Source of the DNA: Macrotis lagotis
Lineage: Eukaryota > Chordata > Mammalia > Peramelemorphia > Peramelidae
DNA length: 64,000 bases
Direction of reading: 5' to 3'
NCBI RefSeq assembly: GCF_037893015.1
Contig: NC_133661.1
Coordinates: 188,492,491-188,556,490, forward strand
A program made the position numbers and the translations under genes. Shown piece after piece: positions 24,443 through 36,918 of the stretch (positions within the stretch are counted from its first letter, which is position 1; each line of letters begins with the position of its first letter). The notes under the pieces are model-generated. The model was not told where the DNA came from, ran no database searches, and saw only the letters and a program-made list of their open reading frames with translations.

Positions 24443-26170
24443 GGGAACAAAGTAATTGTCTATGGTCAGACTCCTTTTTTTTCTTTTTACTCATTTCCCC
24501 AAACTATGCCTGGTTTTGGAGGGCTTCCTGAGCTTTTGAGTAGTATTGGGACATGCTCCCCACCCCCTGCAAGGACTTCAATATGTGAGACTCTGAGTGC
24601 TCTCCTTTGTCTGCTGAATGACCACAAGCTCTCCCCTCTTGTGCCTCAGACTGTGACCAGGGTCTGAATATGGTCAAAACCCCAGAAACCTGTTCCAGGG
24701 ACAGAGGACAGATCTTGTCAATTTCCCCTCCACTCCCTTACCTTCCTTGGGCTGAACAATCAGGGTATCAGCTGCTGGGTGACTCCTGCTGGGCTGCTCC
24801 ACAAGCCTACTTAAATTTCCTGGGATCTGGGCTGAGCTGAGGGTTACACCTGGGATGAGAGGGGTCACACTTGCCTGGGCTTCACACTTGCTCTGGCAGA
24901 GGTCTCCCTGCTGATCCTTCAAGTTGTGCTTGATGCTCCCTGGGGTGCTGGTCAGGGAACTGCTTGTGTTGCTGGGAGCCGGCACTTCCAGCAGCCCTGG
25001 GGCTGTTCCTATGTGGCTGAAGTTCCTTGCTCTGCCACTGCCACCCCCAACCTTTTGGAACAGAGCCTTGCCACTATTTTCCAAGTTACTTTGGGCTAGA
25101 GAATTGCCTCACTGGGTCTTTCTGTGATTTCTATCTCTCAAAAAATTTACTTAGAGCCATAATTTTAAGGTTTTTTCCCTTAAATATTTTTCCCTTAAAT
25201 ATTTAAATAAGAGAGACTGTGCTCCTTTTGTCATCTTGGCTCTGCCCCTCCATATCTCTTTTAAGGAGACATATTTTTTCAAATGCTTTGTCTTAGATAA
25301 AGATTGCTATCCCTGTTTGTTTTTTCATTTCAGCTGAAGCAAAATATATTTTGCTCCAACCTTTTACCTTTACTCTGTATGTATCTCTCTGCTTCAAATA
25401 CGTTTCTTGTAAGCAGCATATTGTAGGATGCTGGTTTTTAATGCACTCTACTATTTAATTATGTTTTATGGGAGAGTTCATCCAATTCACATTCAAAGTT
25501 ATAATTACTAACTCTTTATTGCCCTCCATGCTATCTTTGCTCTATTTGTATGTTTCCCCTTTTTCACTTTGTCCATATTCCCAAGTTTTTTGTTTTTGAA
25601 TAACCTTCAGTGTGTTTTCCCCCTTATATCCTACACACCTCCCCTTTATTTCCCCTTTCCCTTTGCCCCTTCTTCCTTCCTTTCCTTCTATTAGTTCCTC
25701 TTTTCCTCACCCCACCCCCTTTCCCCTTATAATACTTTATAGGTAAGATAAGTTTCTCAACTGAGTGTGTGTATGTTAACTTCAAGCCAAATCTAATGGG
25801 AGTAAGGTTCAGGGGGTTCTCACCTCCTCCCTTCTTCCCCCAGTTGCAAGAGGTACTTTGTACTTCTTTATATAATATCATTTACTCCATTCAGTCTTCT
25901 CCATCCTCCCATCTCATTACTGTCCTCCTTTTTAAGGAGATATTGTTTTTAGATCATTCTATCATAGTCATGGTTAAATCATGAATGTCCATTATTTCTG
26001 CCTAGGTATAGTCTAATGGGGTTACAGTTCTCAAGAGTTATGAGAGTCTTTCTCCCAGGTGGGGATATAGCCAGTTTCGTCTTATTGGGTAGCAGCTTTT
26101 TTTCTTTACCTTTTTTTTAAACCTTTTCACGTGTCTCTTGAGACTCCTGTTTGAATTCCAAATTGTCTAT

Positions 26171-27110
26171 TTAGCTATTTAGTTGGAATTCTCCTAATTC
26201 ATTAAATGTCCATCTTTTCCCCTTGGAAAGAAGGCTCAGTGTTGGTGGATAGTGAATTCTTGTCTGCATTTCAAGCTCCTTTGCTCTTTGGAATATCTCA
26301 TTCCAGGCCCTTTGATCCCTTAATGTTGATGCATCCAGGTCCAGTGTAATGCTTACTGTGGTTCCATGGTATCTAAATTGTTTCTTTCTGGGTGATTGCA
26401 GGATTTTCTCTTTTACCTGATAGTTCTGGAATTGGGCCACAATATTCCTTGCTGTTTTCACTTTGGGATCTCTTTCCAGAGTGGAATAGATGTTTTCTTT
26501 CAATAACAATTTTGCCCTCTGGTTCCCATGATGTCAGAGCAATTTTCCACTATTAAATCTTGTAATATTAAGTCCAGGTTTTTTTTTTCTTCAATATTTT
26601 TAGAGAGGCCAATGATTGTGCCTCCTTGTTTTATTCTCAAGTTCAGTGGTTTTGCCAATGAGGTATTTTATATTTTCTTCTATTTTATTTTGGTTTTGTT
26701 TTATAGATTCTTCTTGTCTTATGAAGTCATTAGTTTCCACAGACTTCATTTTTTTTTAGAAAAGAATGTTCTTCATTTACCTTTTGCAATTTCTTTTTCA
26801 ATTGGTCAATTCTATTTTTGAAGGAGTTTTCCATTTGTCTAATCGAGATTTTGAGAGAATTATTTTCTTTATATATTTGACCAATTGAGGTATTGAGAAA
26901 ATTATTTTCTTTTTGCATTTGCCCAACTTGAATTTTCTTGTTGCAAGGTATTAATTTTCTCTTGGATTTCTTTTCCCAAATTTTCCAATTGATTTTTAAA
27001 CTCCTTCCTGATTTCTTCAAGGAAGTCTTTCTGGGCTAGAGACCAAATAATGTTCTCCTTAAAAGTTCTAGATCTCTGAGTTATTGTCTTTACCTTCTAG
27101 GTAGTTTTCT
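26171..27110 (-). pseudogene. L1 ORF1 remnant with duplicated heptads
   Basis: Coiled-coil part 27020-26730 and RNA-binding part 26509-26171 (RNIVAQFQNYQVKEKILQ, MQTRIHYPPTLSLLSKGK). The coil holds two 14-residue units, VGQMQKENNFLNTS and IGQIYKENNSLKIS, encoded at 26844-26927, followed by a partial third (IRQMENSF). The frame is broken between the two parts. Confidence 0.85.
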
Positions 27111-27214
27111 ATGGAATCCCCTTTCCATTTGTCTTTTTTTCATTTTCCTAATATCTTGTGTTGGGGGAAGGGCTGATTCACACAGTTTTGGTGTTGCGAT
27201 CCCTGGTGGCTTTA

Positions 27215-27367
27215 CTTACTGGGCTTAGTAACTCCTATTAGGCTAACCAGTAGGGGGTGCTATAGCCTTTGTTCACTTGGCTTAATAACTCCAAATAGGC
27301 CAGCCAGCAAGGGGTGCTAGATACTTTGCTCATTTGGTTTAGTATTTCCATGTGGGTTGGCCATTGG
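27215..27367 (-). repeat. 57-bp tandem repeat in L1 5'UTR (2.7 copies)
   Basis: Units 27215-27271, 27272-27328 and partial 27329-27367 share CTTAGTAACTCC / CTTAATAACTCC and AGGGGGTGCTA / AGGGGTGCTAGA blocks in register. They lie in the 5'UTR of the second L1, about 450-600 bases from its 5' end. The sister L1 has one unit (near 19205-19245). Monomer-type 5'UTR repeats act as promoters in mouse L1; the role here is inferred. Confidence 0.8.
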
Positions 27368-27811
27368 TTACTTTCTCTGGAGTAACTGTGCCCTTGATAT
27401 GAGGCCCTCTCCCCAGGCCTGGAGGTGGTAAATGGTGCTGCTGGATACTTTTATCCTTGAACAATGTGGGCTGTGTCCTGGGGTGGGAGTGTTAATTTTG
27501 CTATTCAGCTGAGTGACCTCTGCTGCCCATGCCACAGCCTGGGGGATGTGGGGTGGGTGGGCTGTTATTGTGTCTTTTCTGGGAAGAGGACTCCCCTGAA
27601 ATGTAAATATGGTGTCCAGGGTCCTCCAGACCAGCCAAACCCAGCTAATTGATGTCTAGTCACTATCTGCAACTGTCTGTGCTGGAACTCACCATCCATC
27701 CCTGATGGTACTCACCCAGACCTCTACTCCCACATATTCTATCTGAGGGAAGACCAGGAGACTTTAGCACAATGTCTGTCTTCTCTCTGCCATCTTGGCT
27801 GGAACTCCATG

Positions 27812-30125
27812 AAGCATTCTTGAAAGTCCTCAATTTCATTGAATATCTATGTCCTGTACCTTAAGTATTATACTCAGTTTTACAGGGTAGATGATATTTG
27901 GTTGTAATGCCAGTTCCTTTGTCCTCTAGAATATTATATTCTGATCCTTACGATTATATATTACAGAAGTTACTCAATCCCATATTATCTACTGTGGCCT
28001 CATGATATTTGAATTATTTCTTTCTGGCTGCTTGCAATATTTTCTCCTTGATGTGGGAGTTCTGGGATTTGAGTATAATATTCCTTAGTGTTTTTGTTTG
28101 GTGATCTCATTAAGAAACTGATCAGTATATTCTTTTACTTTACATTTTGCCTTCTGATTCTAGAATATCAGTTATCTTCTGTTGATAATTTCTTGAAAGA
28201 TGATATCTAGGATGTTTTTATAATGGATTCCAGGTAGTTCAAAATTTTTGAAATGCTTTCTCTTCAATTTACTTTCCAAGTGAAATATTTGACCAAAGAG
28301 AGGTTTAACATTTTTCTGTGCTTTTTTATTCTTCTAATTTTGTTTCCTTGGAGTCATTAGCTTTCACTTGCCCAATTCTAATTCTTAAAATTTTTCTCAT
28401 TAAGGTTTTATCCTTTCTTTTCCATTTGACCTGCTTTCCTTTTGTAGGAATGAATTTTTATGATTTTTGCATGCTTTTTTTACCCATTTGTCAATATTTT
28501 ATTCTCTCCTACAGCAGTTACATGTGAAAAGAATTTATACTATTCATTTTTAAACTTGGATTTCCACATTTTCATTCTTCTTCCCTCTCCAATGAGAAGA
28601 CAAATAATTCAAGTTACTTAGTACATGTAAAGTCAAGAAAAACATTTCTATAATAATCATGTTGTGAGAGAAAATATTAAAAAGTATGCTTCAGTCTATT
28701 CAGACTCTACTAATTTATTTTCTAGGGATGGATAGCATTTTTCATGATCAGTCCTTCAGAGTTGTCTTGGATCATTGTATTGCTGGAATAACTAAATAAT
28801 TCCCAGATAATTATCTCACATTATTGCTGTTACTTTGTAAACAGTATATTTCACTTTGAATCAGCTCTTGTATGTCTTTCTTACTTTTCTGAGAACATCT
28901 TGCTCTTAGCAAAATAGTGTTGAATCATAATCAAATATTACTTTTTTTCAGTTATTTCCTAATTCATGGGAATCCCCTAAATTTCAAATTATTTGATACG
29001 AGAAAAGAGCTGCTATAAATGTTTTTGTACATTTAAGTACTTTTCCTGTTTATTTTTTATGTCTTTTGGGATAAAACTCAAGTAGTGATATTTTTAGATC
29101 AAAGTGTATATCTTAAAATAGTTCCAAATTGCTCTATGAAATGCTTAAATGAGTTCACAACTATATCAACATGCATTAACATCCCTTTTTTTCTCACATC
29201 CTTTTCAGAATTTGTCATTTTTCTTTTCTGTCCTATTAGCAAATCTATTAGGTATGACACTGTACCTCAAAATTGTTTTAATTTGAATTTCTTCAATAAA
29301 TAGTGATACAGAACTTTTTTTTTGAATGGCTACAAACAACTTTACAGTACATTACTTTGAGATATGTGGACTTCCTTTACTGAAGAAACTTGTTTCAATG
29401 GTTTTTTTTTTTTTTTTTTTTACAGCTGCTGTTGTTAACTGTATTTCCCTCCATCCTATTCCCCTTCACTCAAGCTGATGACTTAGCACAGGATCACCTC
29501 ACTCAAATCCATTTGGTGTGTTTGTCATGGCATCACCTCCCTCTGGTCTTTTCATTAGGAATGTTTGAATATTCATCCTTTTCCTAAGAAAGATCATGTT
29601 CAGTTTTTTTGGATAGCTGATTCTTGGTTGTATTCAATCTCTTTTGCCTTCCAGCATGTCATTTCCATGTCTTATGATCAAATAATATAAAACCTGATTA
29701 ATATTTTATTATCTTGACTTTGCCCTCATGATTTTTGAATTGTTTCATGTTGATTGCTTGCAATATTTTCTCCTTAATATGGGAGCTATTACTTGGACTA
29801 TAATATTCATTTTGGAAGGTATTAAATGTATCCCTTAAATTTGTATTTTATCCTCTGATTCTAGAATACCAGGAAAATTTTCCTTGAGAATTTCTGGAAA
29901 GATGAAGTCTAAGTTTTGTGAATGTTGAGATTTTTTAAAATCAGGCTTCTAAATCATCAAATATTTTTAAAATTTTCTTTCCTGGATCTAATTTCCGGGT
30001 CAGTATTTACAATGAGATGTTTAACATTGTCTTCTTTCTTCATTCTTTTAGTTTTGTTTTATTTTCTCTTAATTTATCAGAAATGTTTCCTTCAATTTGC
30101 TCAAATATAATTTTTAAGAATTTTT
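27812..30125 (-). mobile_element. Old L1/HAL1-lineage sequence, antisense (two decayed copies)
   Basis: 27822-28300 is an ORF1 C-terminal region that continues the sequence broken at 13088, and 28300-28550 is its coiled-coil part. 28560-29340 is an L1 3'UTR plus ORF2 C-terminal relic. 29400-30125 is another ORF1 region (C-terminal part 29560-29860, coiled coil 29920-30120). All highly decayed. A fragment of a different SINE tail lies at 29470-29552. Confidence 0.7.
29470..29552 (+). mobile_element. Fragment of a second SINE family (tail part)
   Basis: Contains GATGACTTAGCACAGGAT, CTCACTCAAATCCATTTG and CATGGCATCACCTCCCT, resembling the long tail of the SINE at 63466-63748. The tail type resembles RTE-mobilised marsupial SINEs (recalled, not checked). 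Confidence 0.5.
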
Positions 30126-30129
30126 TAGT

Positions 30130-30626
30130 AAATTAATTGTCATCCAAATAGACATGTATATTTTTAGGTTACAAAATTTCTCTCCAGTCTCACTTATCAA
30201 CCCCCTTTCCTCTGAGGTAAACTGACAGGTTAGCATTGTAAACATATATTTTTCATGAACATGTTTACAGATTAGTTGTTATCATTATGAGGAAATAGAA
30301 TTAAGGGAAAGAGCTATATAAGAGATAATTTTTATAAGGTGTTCATCATATTATGAAAGGTTATTTTCTGTGTGTTTATGGATTTTTTGTTTTTGTTTTG
30401 CTTCCTCAGAATGGGGATAGCATTATATAATTATATCATATCATATCATATTATATTAATCATATCATATTAATTATATTGTTTTGTATTGTATTATATT
30501 ATATTATATCATATCATATTGTATTATGCTAATACAGTTGTCCTAGATCTCTGAAATGCTTGAGAGGAGTTGTTTCCATCAAAGTTGTACCTTTCACAAT
30601 TTTGCTGTTAATGTGGACATTGTTCT
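30130..30626 (-). mobile_element. 5'-truncated L1 3'UTR fragment, antisense
   Basis: Parallel to 30640-31040: 'aggttacaaaatttctc', 'gaattaagggaaagagct', 'gaggagttgtttccatcaaa' occur in the same order. It carries an internal TATCA microsatellite. Confidence 0.75.
30424..30535. repeat. (TATCA/TATTA)n pentanucleotide repeat
   Basis: Imperfect ATATC/ATATT repeat inside the L1 3'UTR fragment. The sister L1 3'UTR next door has only a short equivalent. Confidence 0.85.
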
Positions 30627-31099
30627 CTTTTTTGTTTAATTAAAATTTTTTTTCATCCATTTGTACATGCATATTTCCAAGTTACAAAATTTCCCTACAC
30701 CCTCCCTTCCCACCCCCCCACCCCCAATAAGAACAGTCAGGTTAGCATTTTGCATACACATTTTGTTATTTACAAATTAATATTATTTGGCATGAGAAAT
30801 TAGTATTAAGGGAAAGAGATACTTAAGAGAAAGTTTTTATAAAGTATTCATCATATTTGGTAAGGGTGTTCTAATTTTGTCTGAGTGTTTTGTGTGTTTT
30901 TTTTTCTTCATCAGGTTGGGAATAATATAGTACATTATCAGTTGAATAAAGCTGTTCTAGCTCTCTGGACTATTGAGAGGAGTTGCTTCCATCAAAGGTT
31001 GTTCATTTCATAATGTTGGTGATGTGTACCTTGTTCTCTTGGCTCTACTCCCTTCCCTCAGTATCAGATACCATTAGTCATTCCATGCTTTTCTAGAGT

Positions 31100-34000
31100 T
31101 TAACCAATAATGGCTTCTTATAGAACAATAATATTCCATATTATTCTTGTACCATAACTTGATCAGCCATTCCCCAATTGATGGGGATCCCATCAATTTC
31201 CAATTCTTTTGCCACCACAAACAGATCTGCTATGAATATTTTGAAACATGTAGGACTTTTCCCATTTTTTTGATTTTTTCTGGATATAGTCCTAAAATTG
31301 GAATTGCAGGGTCAAAGGGTATCAACAGTTTTTTTGGTTCTTTGGGCATAGTTCCATATCGCTTTCCAGAAAGTTTGGATCTATTTACAACTCCACCAAT
31401 AATGTATCAAGGTCCCAATCCTCCCACATCCTCTCCTATATTGATCATCTTCTTTTTTTCTCATCTGGGCTAATCAATAGTTATGAGATGATACCTGATT
31501 TTTGTTTTAATTTGCATTTCTCTAAACAATAGTGATTTTGAGCATTTTTCATATGATTATACATATAGCTTTAATTTCTTCATTTGAAAACAGCCTGTTC
31601 ATATTCTTTGACCATTTATCAATTGAGGAATGATTTGTGACTTTAAAATTTGATTCAATTGTCTATATATTTTAGAAATGAGATCTTTATCAGAACTCCT
31701 GGTTGTGAAGATTGTTTCCCAGCTTTCTGCTTTTCTTCTATTTTTTGCAGCATTGATTTTATTTGTGCAGAAACTTTTTGTTTATTTTATATTTATTTAT
31801 TTTATTTTCATAAAACCAACTCTTATTTTATAGTCAAAATCATTAATTTTGCAGTTTATAATGTGCTCTAATTTTTATTTGGTCATAAACTTACCCATTT
31901 TCCATAGGTCAGATAGAGCATTTTTTGTCAATTAATTTATCTATTGTATTCCTGTAGCCATTTTGACCTTATTTTGGTATAGGTTTGAGTTGTGTATAGT
32001 TTTTGCCATACTATTTTCCAGTTTTCCCAACAATTTTTATTAAATAGTTTGTTGTTCTTATCCTAGAGGCTAATGTCTTTGGGTTTATTAAATAGTAGAT
32101 TGCTGAGTCATTTACTGCAGTTTCTTTTGAACGTATTCTAATCCACTGATCCATTACTCTTCCTTTAATTTTTTTTCCATTTCATTTCATTTCATTTCAT
32201 TTCATTTCATTTCATTTCATTTCATTTCATTTTATTTCATTTCTTCTTGCCCTTTTGTTGCTCCAGATGAATTTTGTTACTATTTTTCTAGCTCGGTAAA
32301 GTAGTTATTTGGTACTTTGATGGCTATTGCACTGAATAAGTAATTTACTTTGGGTAGAATTGCCATTTTTATTATATATGAGCTCGACGTAACCATCAGC
32401 ATTTGACAGTTTTACAACTTTTCAAATCTGACTTTATTTGGGTGAGGAGAGCTTTATAATTGTTCTTAAATAGTTTCTGGGTTTGTCTTTGAAGGTAGAT
32501 TCCCAAATATTTATTGTTGTCTAGAGTTATTTAAAATGGAATTTCTCATTCTATCTCTTGTTCTTGGGCTTTGTTGTTCGTATTTTTAGAAATTCTGATA
32601 GTTTGTGTGGGTTTATTTCATATCCTGCTACTCCGATGAATTTGTTAATTGTTTCAAGGAGTTTTTTTAGATGATTTTCTTGGGTTTCTAGTTACATCAT
32701 CATAAAATCTGCAAAGAGTGATAGTTTTCCTTCTTTATTGCCTATTATGATGCTTTCATTTTCTTTTTCTTCTCTTATTGCTACTGCTAGCATTTCCAGT
32801 ATGATATTGAATAGTAATGGTGATAATGAACATCCTTGTTTCATTCCTGAATTTATTGTAAATACTCTGAGTTTATTCTCATTAAATATAATACTTTTGA
32901 TGGTTTTAGATAGGTACAATTTATTATTTTAAGGAAAACTCCATTTATTCATAAACTGTCTAGTTTTTAATAGGAATGGGTATTGTATTTTATCAAAGAT
33001 TTTTTCAGCATCTATTGAAATCATATGATTTCTATTGGTTTTACTATTGGTATGCTTAATTAGGTTGACTGTTTTCTTAATTTTGAACTATCCTTGCCTG
33101 TCTGGTATAAATCCAACCTGATCATGATGTATTATCCAGGAAATAACTTGTAATCTCATTGCTAAAATTTTATTTAAAACTTTTGCTTCAATACTCATTA
33201 GGGATATTGGTCTACATTTTTCTTTCTCTGTCTTGGTTCTCCCTGGTTCAGTTATCAATACCATTTTGGTGTCATAAAGGAGTTTGGCAGAACTCATTCC
33301 TATGCTATTTTTAAAAATTGTTTATATAGAATAGGAATTAATTGTTCCTTAAATGTTTGCTAGAATGCCCTTGTAAATCTGTCTGGACCTGGAGACTTTT
33401 TCTTAGGGAGTTTATTGATGGATTCTTCAATTTCTTTTTCTGAGTTTGAAATATTTAAGTAATATATTGCCTCTTCTGTTAATTGGGCAGTTTGTATTTT
33501 TGTAAATAGTCATCAGCTATTTTGTAAATAGTCTCAGTTTATCCAAATTATGCGCATACAGTTCAATTACATAGCTCTGCATTTTCTACTTTATTTCCTC
33601 CTCATTTGTAGTTAGTTCACCATTTCATTTTTGATAATGGTAATTTGGTTATCTTCTTTCTTTTTTGTTAAATCAGTTTAACCAAAGGTTTGTCTATTTT
33701 ACTATCTTTTTCATAAAACAAACTCTTATTTTACTTATACGATCCATGGTTTTCTTGCTTTCAATTTCACTAACCTCTCCCTTGCTTTTCAGAATTTCTA
33801 ATTTGTTATTTAATTGGTGATCTTTAATTTGTTCTTTTTCTGTTTTTTTATTTACAAACCCATTTCTTTGATGTCCTTTTTCTCTATTTTACACTTATAT
33901 GCCTTTAGAGATATAATGTTTCCCTTTAAAACAGCCTTGGCTTTATCCCATAAATTTTAGTTTGATGTCTCATTATTATCGTTTTCTTAGATATAATTAT

Positions 34001-34840
34001 TGATTATTTATTTTATTTACTGTTCCACCCATTTTTTAAATATAAAGTTATTTAATTTTCAATTAATTTTTTATCTTTCCATTGCCCTTTATTACCTGTA
34101 ATTTTTATTGCATCATAATCTGAGAAGTGCATATTAATTAATTCTGCCTTTCTGGATTTGATTAGTAGATCTTTGTGCCAAGAAAAAATGTATATTCTTT
34201 TCTATCCCCATTCTCTCCAGAAGTCTATCATATCTAGGTTTTCTAAGATTTCATTCATGTTCTTAACTTCCTTCTTGTTTATTTTGTCATTAGATTTATC
34301 TGTTCTAAGAGAGTGAGATTGAGGTCTCCTATTATTAAAGTTTTGCTGTCTATGTCTCCTTGTAATTCACTCAGCGTTTCCTCTATGAATTTGGATGCTA
34401 TTTCACTAGGTGCATACATGTAATATGATGTTATATCTTCATTACCACTGGTGCCTTTTAAGAAGATGTATTTTCCTGATTTATTCCTTTTTTATGAGAT
34501 TCATTTTGGCTTTTATTTTATCTGAGAGTAGGATCGCTACCCCTAATTTTTCTTTTTACTTCAGGTGAGGCAATAGTATATTTTGTTGCAACCTTAATCT
34601 TTACCTTGTTTGTATCTCTCTGCTACAAGTGTGTTTCTTGTAAACAACACATTGGATTCTGGTTTTTAATCTATTCTGCTATCCACTTCTGTTTTATGGG
34701 CCAGTTCATCCCATTTATATTTAAACTTAAAATTACTAATCCTGCATTTCCCTCATTGCTATTTTTCTCCATTTATTTTTCTCTTTCCTTTTCTCTTTTT
34801 CCTCCTTACCAAAATTTTAATACCTTTCCCCTGTGACTTT
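31100..34840 (-). pseudogene. L1 ORF2 remnant
   Basis: RT segments are readable: [19 protein letters not shown] and [13 protein letters not shown] (33297-33088), then [19 protein letters not shown] and a FADF motif where FADD is expected (32919-32692). Frames shift and stops intervene elsewhere. It contains a TTTCA repeat at 32178-32248. Confidence 0.83.
32178..32248. repeat. (TTTCA)n pentanucleotide repeat in L1 ORF2
   Basis: About 13 near-perfect TTTCA units within ORF2 coding sequence of the dead L1, so it expanded after the copy lost function. Confidence 0.95.
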
Positions 34841-34984
34841 TCTTTTAAAAATTTAGTGTTTAGTTTATTTCACATACCTTTTCTTCCCTTTTATCATTCC
34901 CTTCTTCTCTTTTCTTTCCTTTTCCCCAGTATACAACCCTTCCTTGTAGATTAGGATTGATTTTTTTGAGATTTTTTAAAAGAA

Positions 34985-35121
34985 TTTTTTTTTGGCTTTT
35001 ATAAGGCAATGGGGTTAAGTGACTTGCCCAAGTCACACAGCTAGGTAATTACTAGACTAGATTTCAATTCAGCTCCTCTTGACTTCAGGACTGGTGATCT
35101 ACTGAGCCAACTAGCTGCCCC
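34985..35121 (-). mobile_element. SINE (WSINE1-like), antisense, diverged
   Basis: Reverse-complement SINE with several deletions. Flanking 'ttaggattgattttt' and 'ttagggtagattttt' are the probable target-site duplication. Confidence 0.85.
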
Positions 35122-35704
35122 TAATTAGGGTAGATTTTTAAACCTAAGTGGCTTTGTATCTTATTCCATCTTTGGGCTACATCTATTGAATAGAATTTAT
35201 TCAGCATTCACATTCTCCCTTCTTTCCTTCTAAAATTATAAATCTTTGTGCCTCTTCCCTGTTGTTTATTGCTCTAATATTATTAATCAGATATCATCAA
35301 TCACAGTTTGATTATTTGATTGCTTGATAAGCTCATATTGTTATCAAGGTATTATCACAGATTCTTTGCTTGATTGTATAATAAGCAGCATTGCCTCGAA
35401 TTATATCATATTATACTTATGATTTTTTTAATCTTACACCCTTTTCTAATATCTCATCATCAACCCTCATCAAGAGCCCAAGTATCTTCCAAAGCCATAT
35501 CATTTCTTGAACTATTTGTGCCCCTTTCCCCAGGTCTATTTTCTCTCAAACTTTAGCCCCCCTCCCACCTAGGGTCAAAGTACGTAACCCCTTTTTAAGT
35601 GATACATGGCCTGATTTCTCTCACACTTTACCTCTTCTCCAGTACTTAACCCCTTTTTAAGTAAACCTTGGTTAAGTCAAACTCTCATCTACTTAACTCA
35701 CATG

Positions 35705-36185
35705 TATCTTTTTTTAAAATTTATTTATTTATTTTAAATTTTACAATTTTCCCCCTAATCTTGCTCCCCCCCCCCCCCCGATGGCAGTCTGTTATTCTTT
35801 ACAATGCTTCCATGGTATACATTGATTTAAGTTTAATGTGATGAGAGAGAAATCATATTCTTAAGGGATAAAATGAAGTATAAGAGACAGCATAATTATA
35901 TGAGATAGAATTTTTTTTAAATTAAAGGTAATAGTCCTTGGTCTTTGTTCAAACTCCACAGTTCTTTCTCTGGATACAGATAGTATTCTCCATCACAGAT
36001 ATACCATAATTGCATCTTATTGTTGCACTGAAGGAATGAGCAAGTCCATTAAGGTTAATCATCACCCCCATGTTGCTGTTATGTTATACAATATTCTTCT
36101 GGTTCTGTTCATCTCACTCAGCATCAATTCACACAAATCCTTCCAGACTTCCTTGAATTCCCATCCCACTTGGTTTCTAATAGAA
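35705..36185 (-). mobile_element. 5'-truncated L1 3' end, antisense, nested
   Basis: Matches 13150-13620 (L1 3'UTR to ORF2 C-terminus): poly-C run 35766-35779, 'aactccacagttctttct', 'ttctggttctgttcatctc'. It interrupts the spacer between ORF2 and ORF1 of the larger L1. Confidence 0.82.
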
Positions 36186-36639
36186 TAATAGAGGCATATG
36201 TAACTTAAATAGCTCTAAGTACTGGGACCTCTGAATGTCTCAGCTGAGAATTTCACAATTGATTTTAAGTTATGGCAGACACTGACTCAGGACCTTACCC
36301 TTTATGATGCCCTCGTCAGACAATGTGCCAAACATAGTAGAATTAAAGTGGGTCAAAGAATGAGACACTTAAGTTTAAAGTTAACACCCTTGCTTTTCTT
36401 TAGGGCTTTTTGTCTCAAACATAGTGATGTTATCTTGGACCTCTTCAGTGGAGAGCTAAGACCCAACTCTACCCATATCCTTTAAGTCCATTCTCTGTGA
36501 TTATATTTAGCCCTTTAATTATCCTAAGAGAAGTAAAGTTCTGAAGAATTAGAAGTGTTATAGTTACCCTTTTAGGACTGTATCACATTTTGATGGTCTT
36601 GACCAACATTTGTTTTATTTTTTTCCTTTCTCTTTTCAT

Positions 36640-36878
36640 TTGCCTTTTTATGCAACTCTTGAGTTGTGTATTTGGTGATTGAATACTCTGTTCAGTAATG
36701 GTCTTTATGTCAGGAAATTCTGGAAGTCCTCTATTTCATTGAACATCCATCTTTCCTCCTGATGGTACATGGTGAATTTTGCAGGGTACTACATTCTGGG
36801 TTGTACTCCCAGGTCATTTGGTCCCTTCTATATATTTTTCCAGGTGTTCCTATCCTTCAGTGTTGAGGCTGATATGTC

Positions 36879-36918
<40 letters not shown>

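Larger units (their letters stand above)
22448..25252 (-). mobile_element. HAL1-like (ORF1-only) LINE derivative, antisense, nested in L1
   Basis: A 2.8 kb element bounded by the target-site duplication. In minus-strand order: 5' end GGGGCAGAGCCAAGATGACA (25250-25231), G/C-rich 5'UTR to 24443, ORF1 remnant 24442 to 23445, a long pyrimidine-rich (on +) spacer, an embedded SINE (22768-22915), and a 3' tail ending at the T-run at 22448. No ORF2 sequence is seen. This fits the known HAL1 ('half-L1') class, which relies on L1 enzymes in trans. The same layout is found in 46856-50093. Confidence 0.85.
25253..27811 (-). mobile_element. Second L1 LINE, 5' part (ORF2 start, ORF1, 5'UTR), antisense
   Basis: Picks up the L1 interrupted at 22447: ORF2 N-terminal remnant to about 25600, spacer, ORF1 from about 27110 to 26170, and 5'UTR to the 5' end at about 27811 (GCCATCTTGGCT as read on +). 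The ORF1 initiation codon appears as ATA near 27106 where the sister copy has ATG. Bounded on the right by the AAGCATTCTT duplication. Confidence 0.85.

Noticed and set aside
24674-25084. 136-codon minus-strand frame in a G/C-rich stretch
   Set aside because: Lies in the 5'UTR of the HAL1-like element, upstream of ORF1. No coiled coil or known domain, and the equivalent region at 46856-47592 has different frames.
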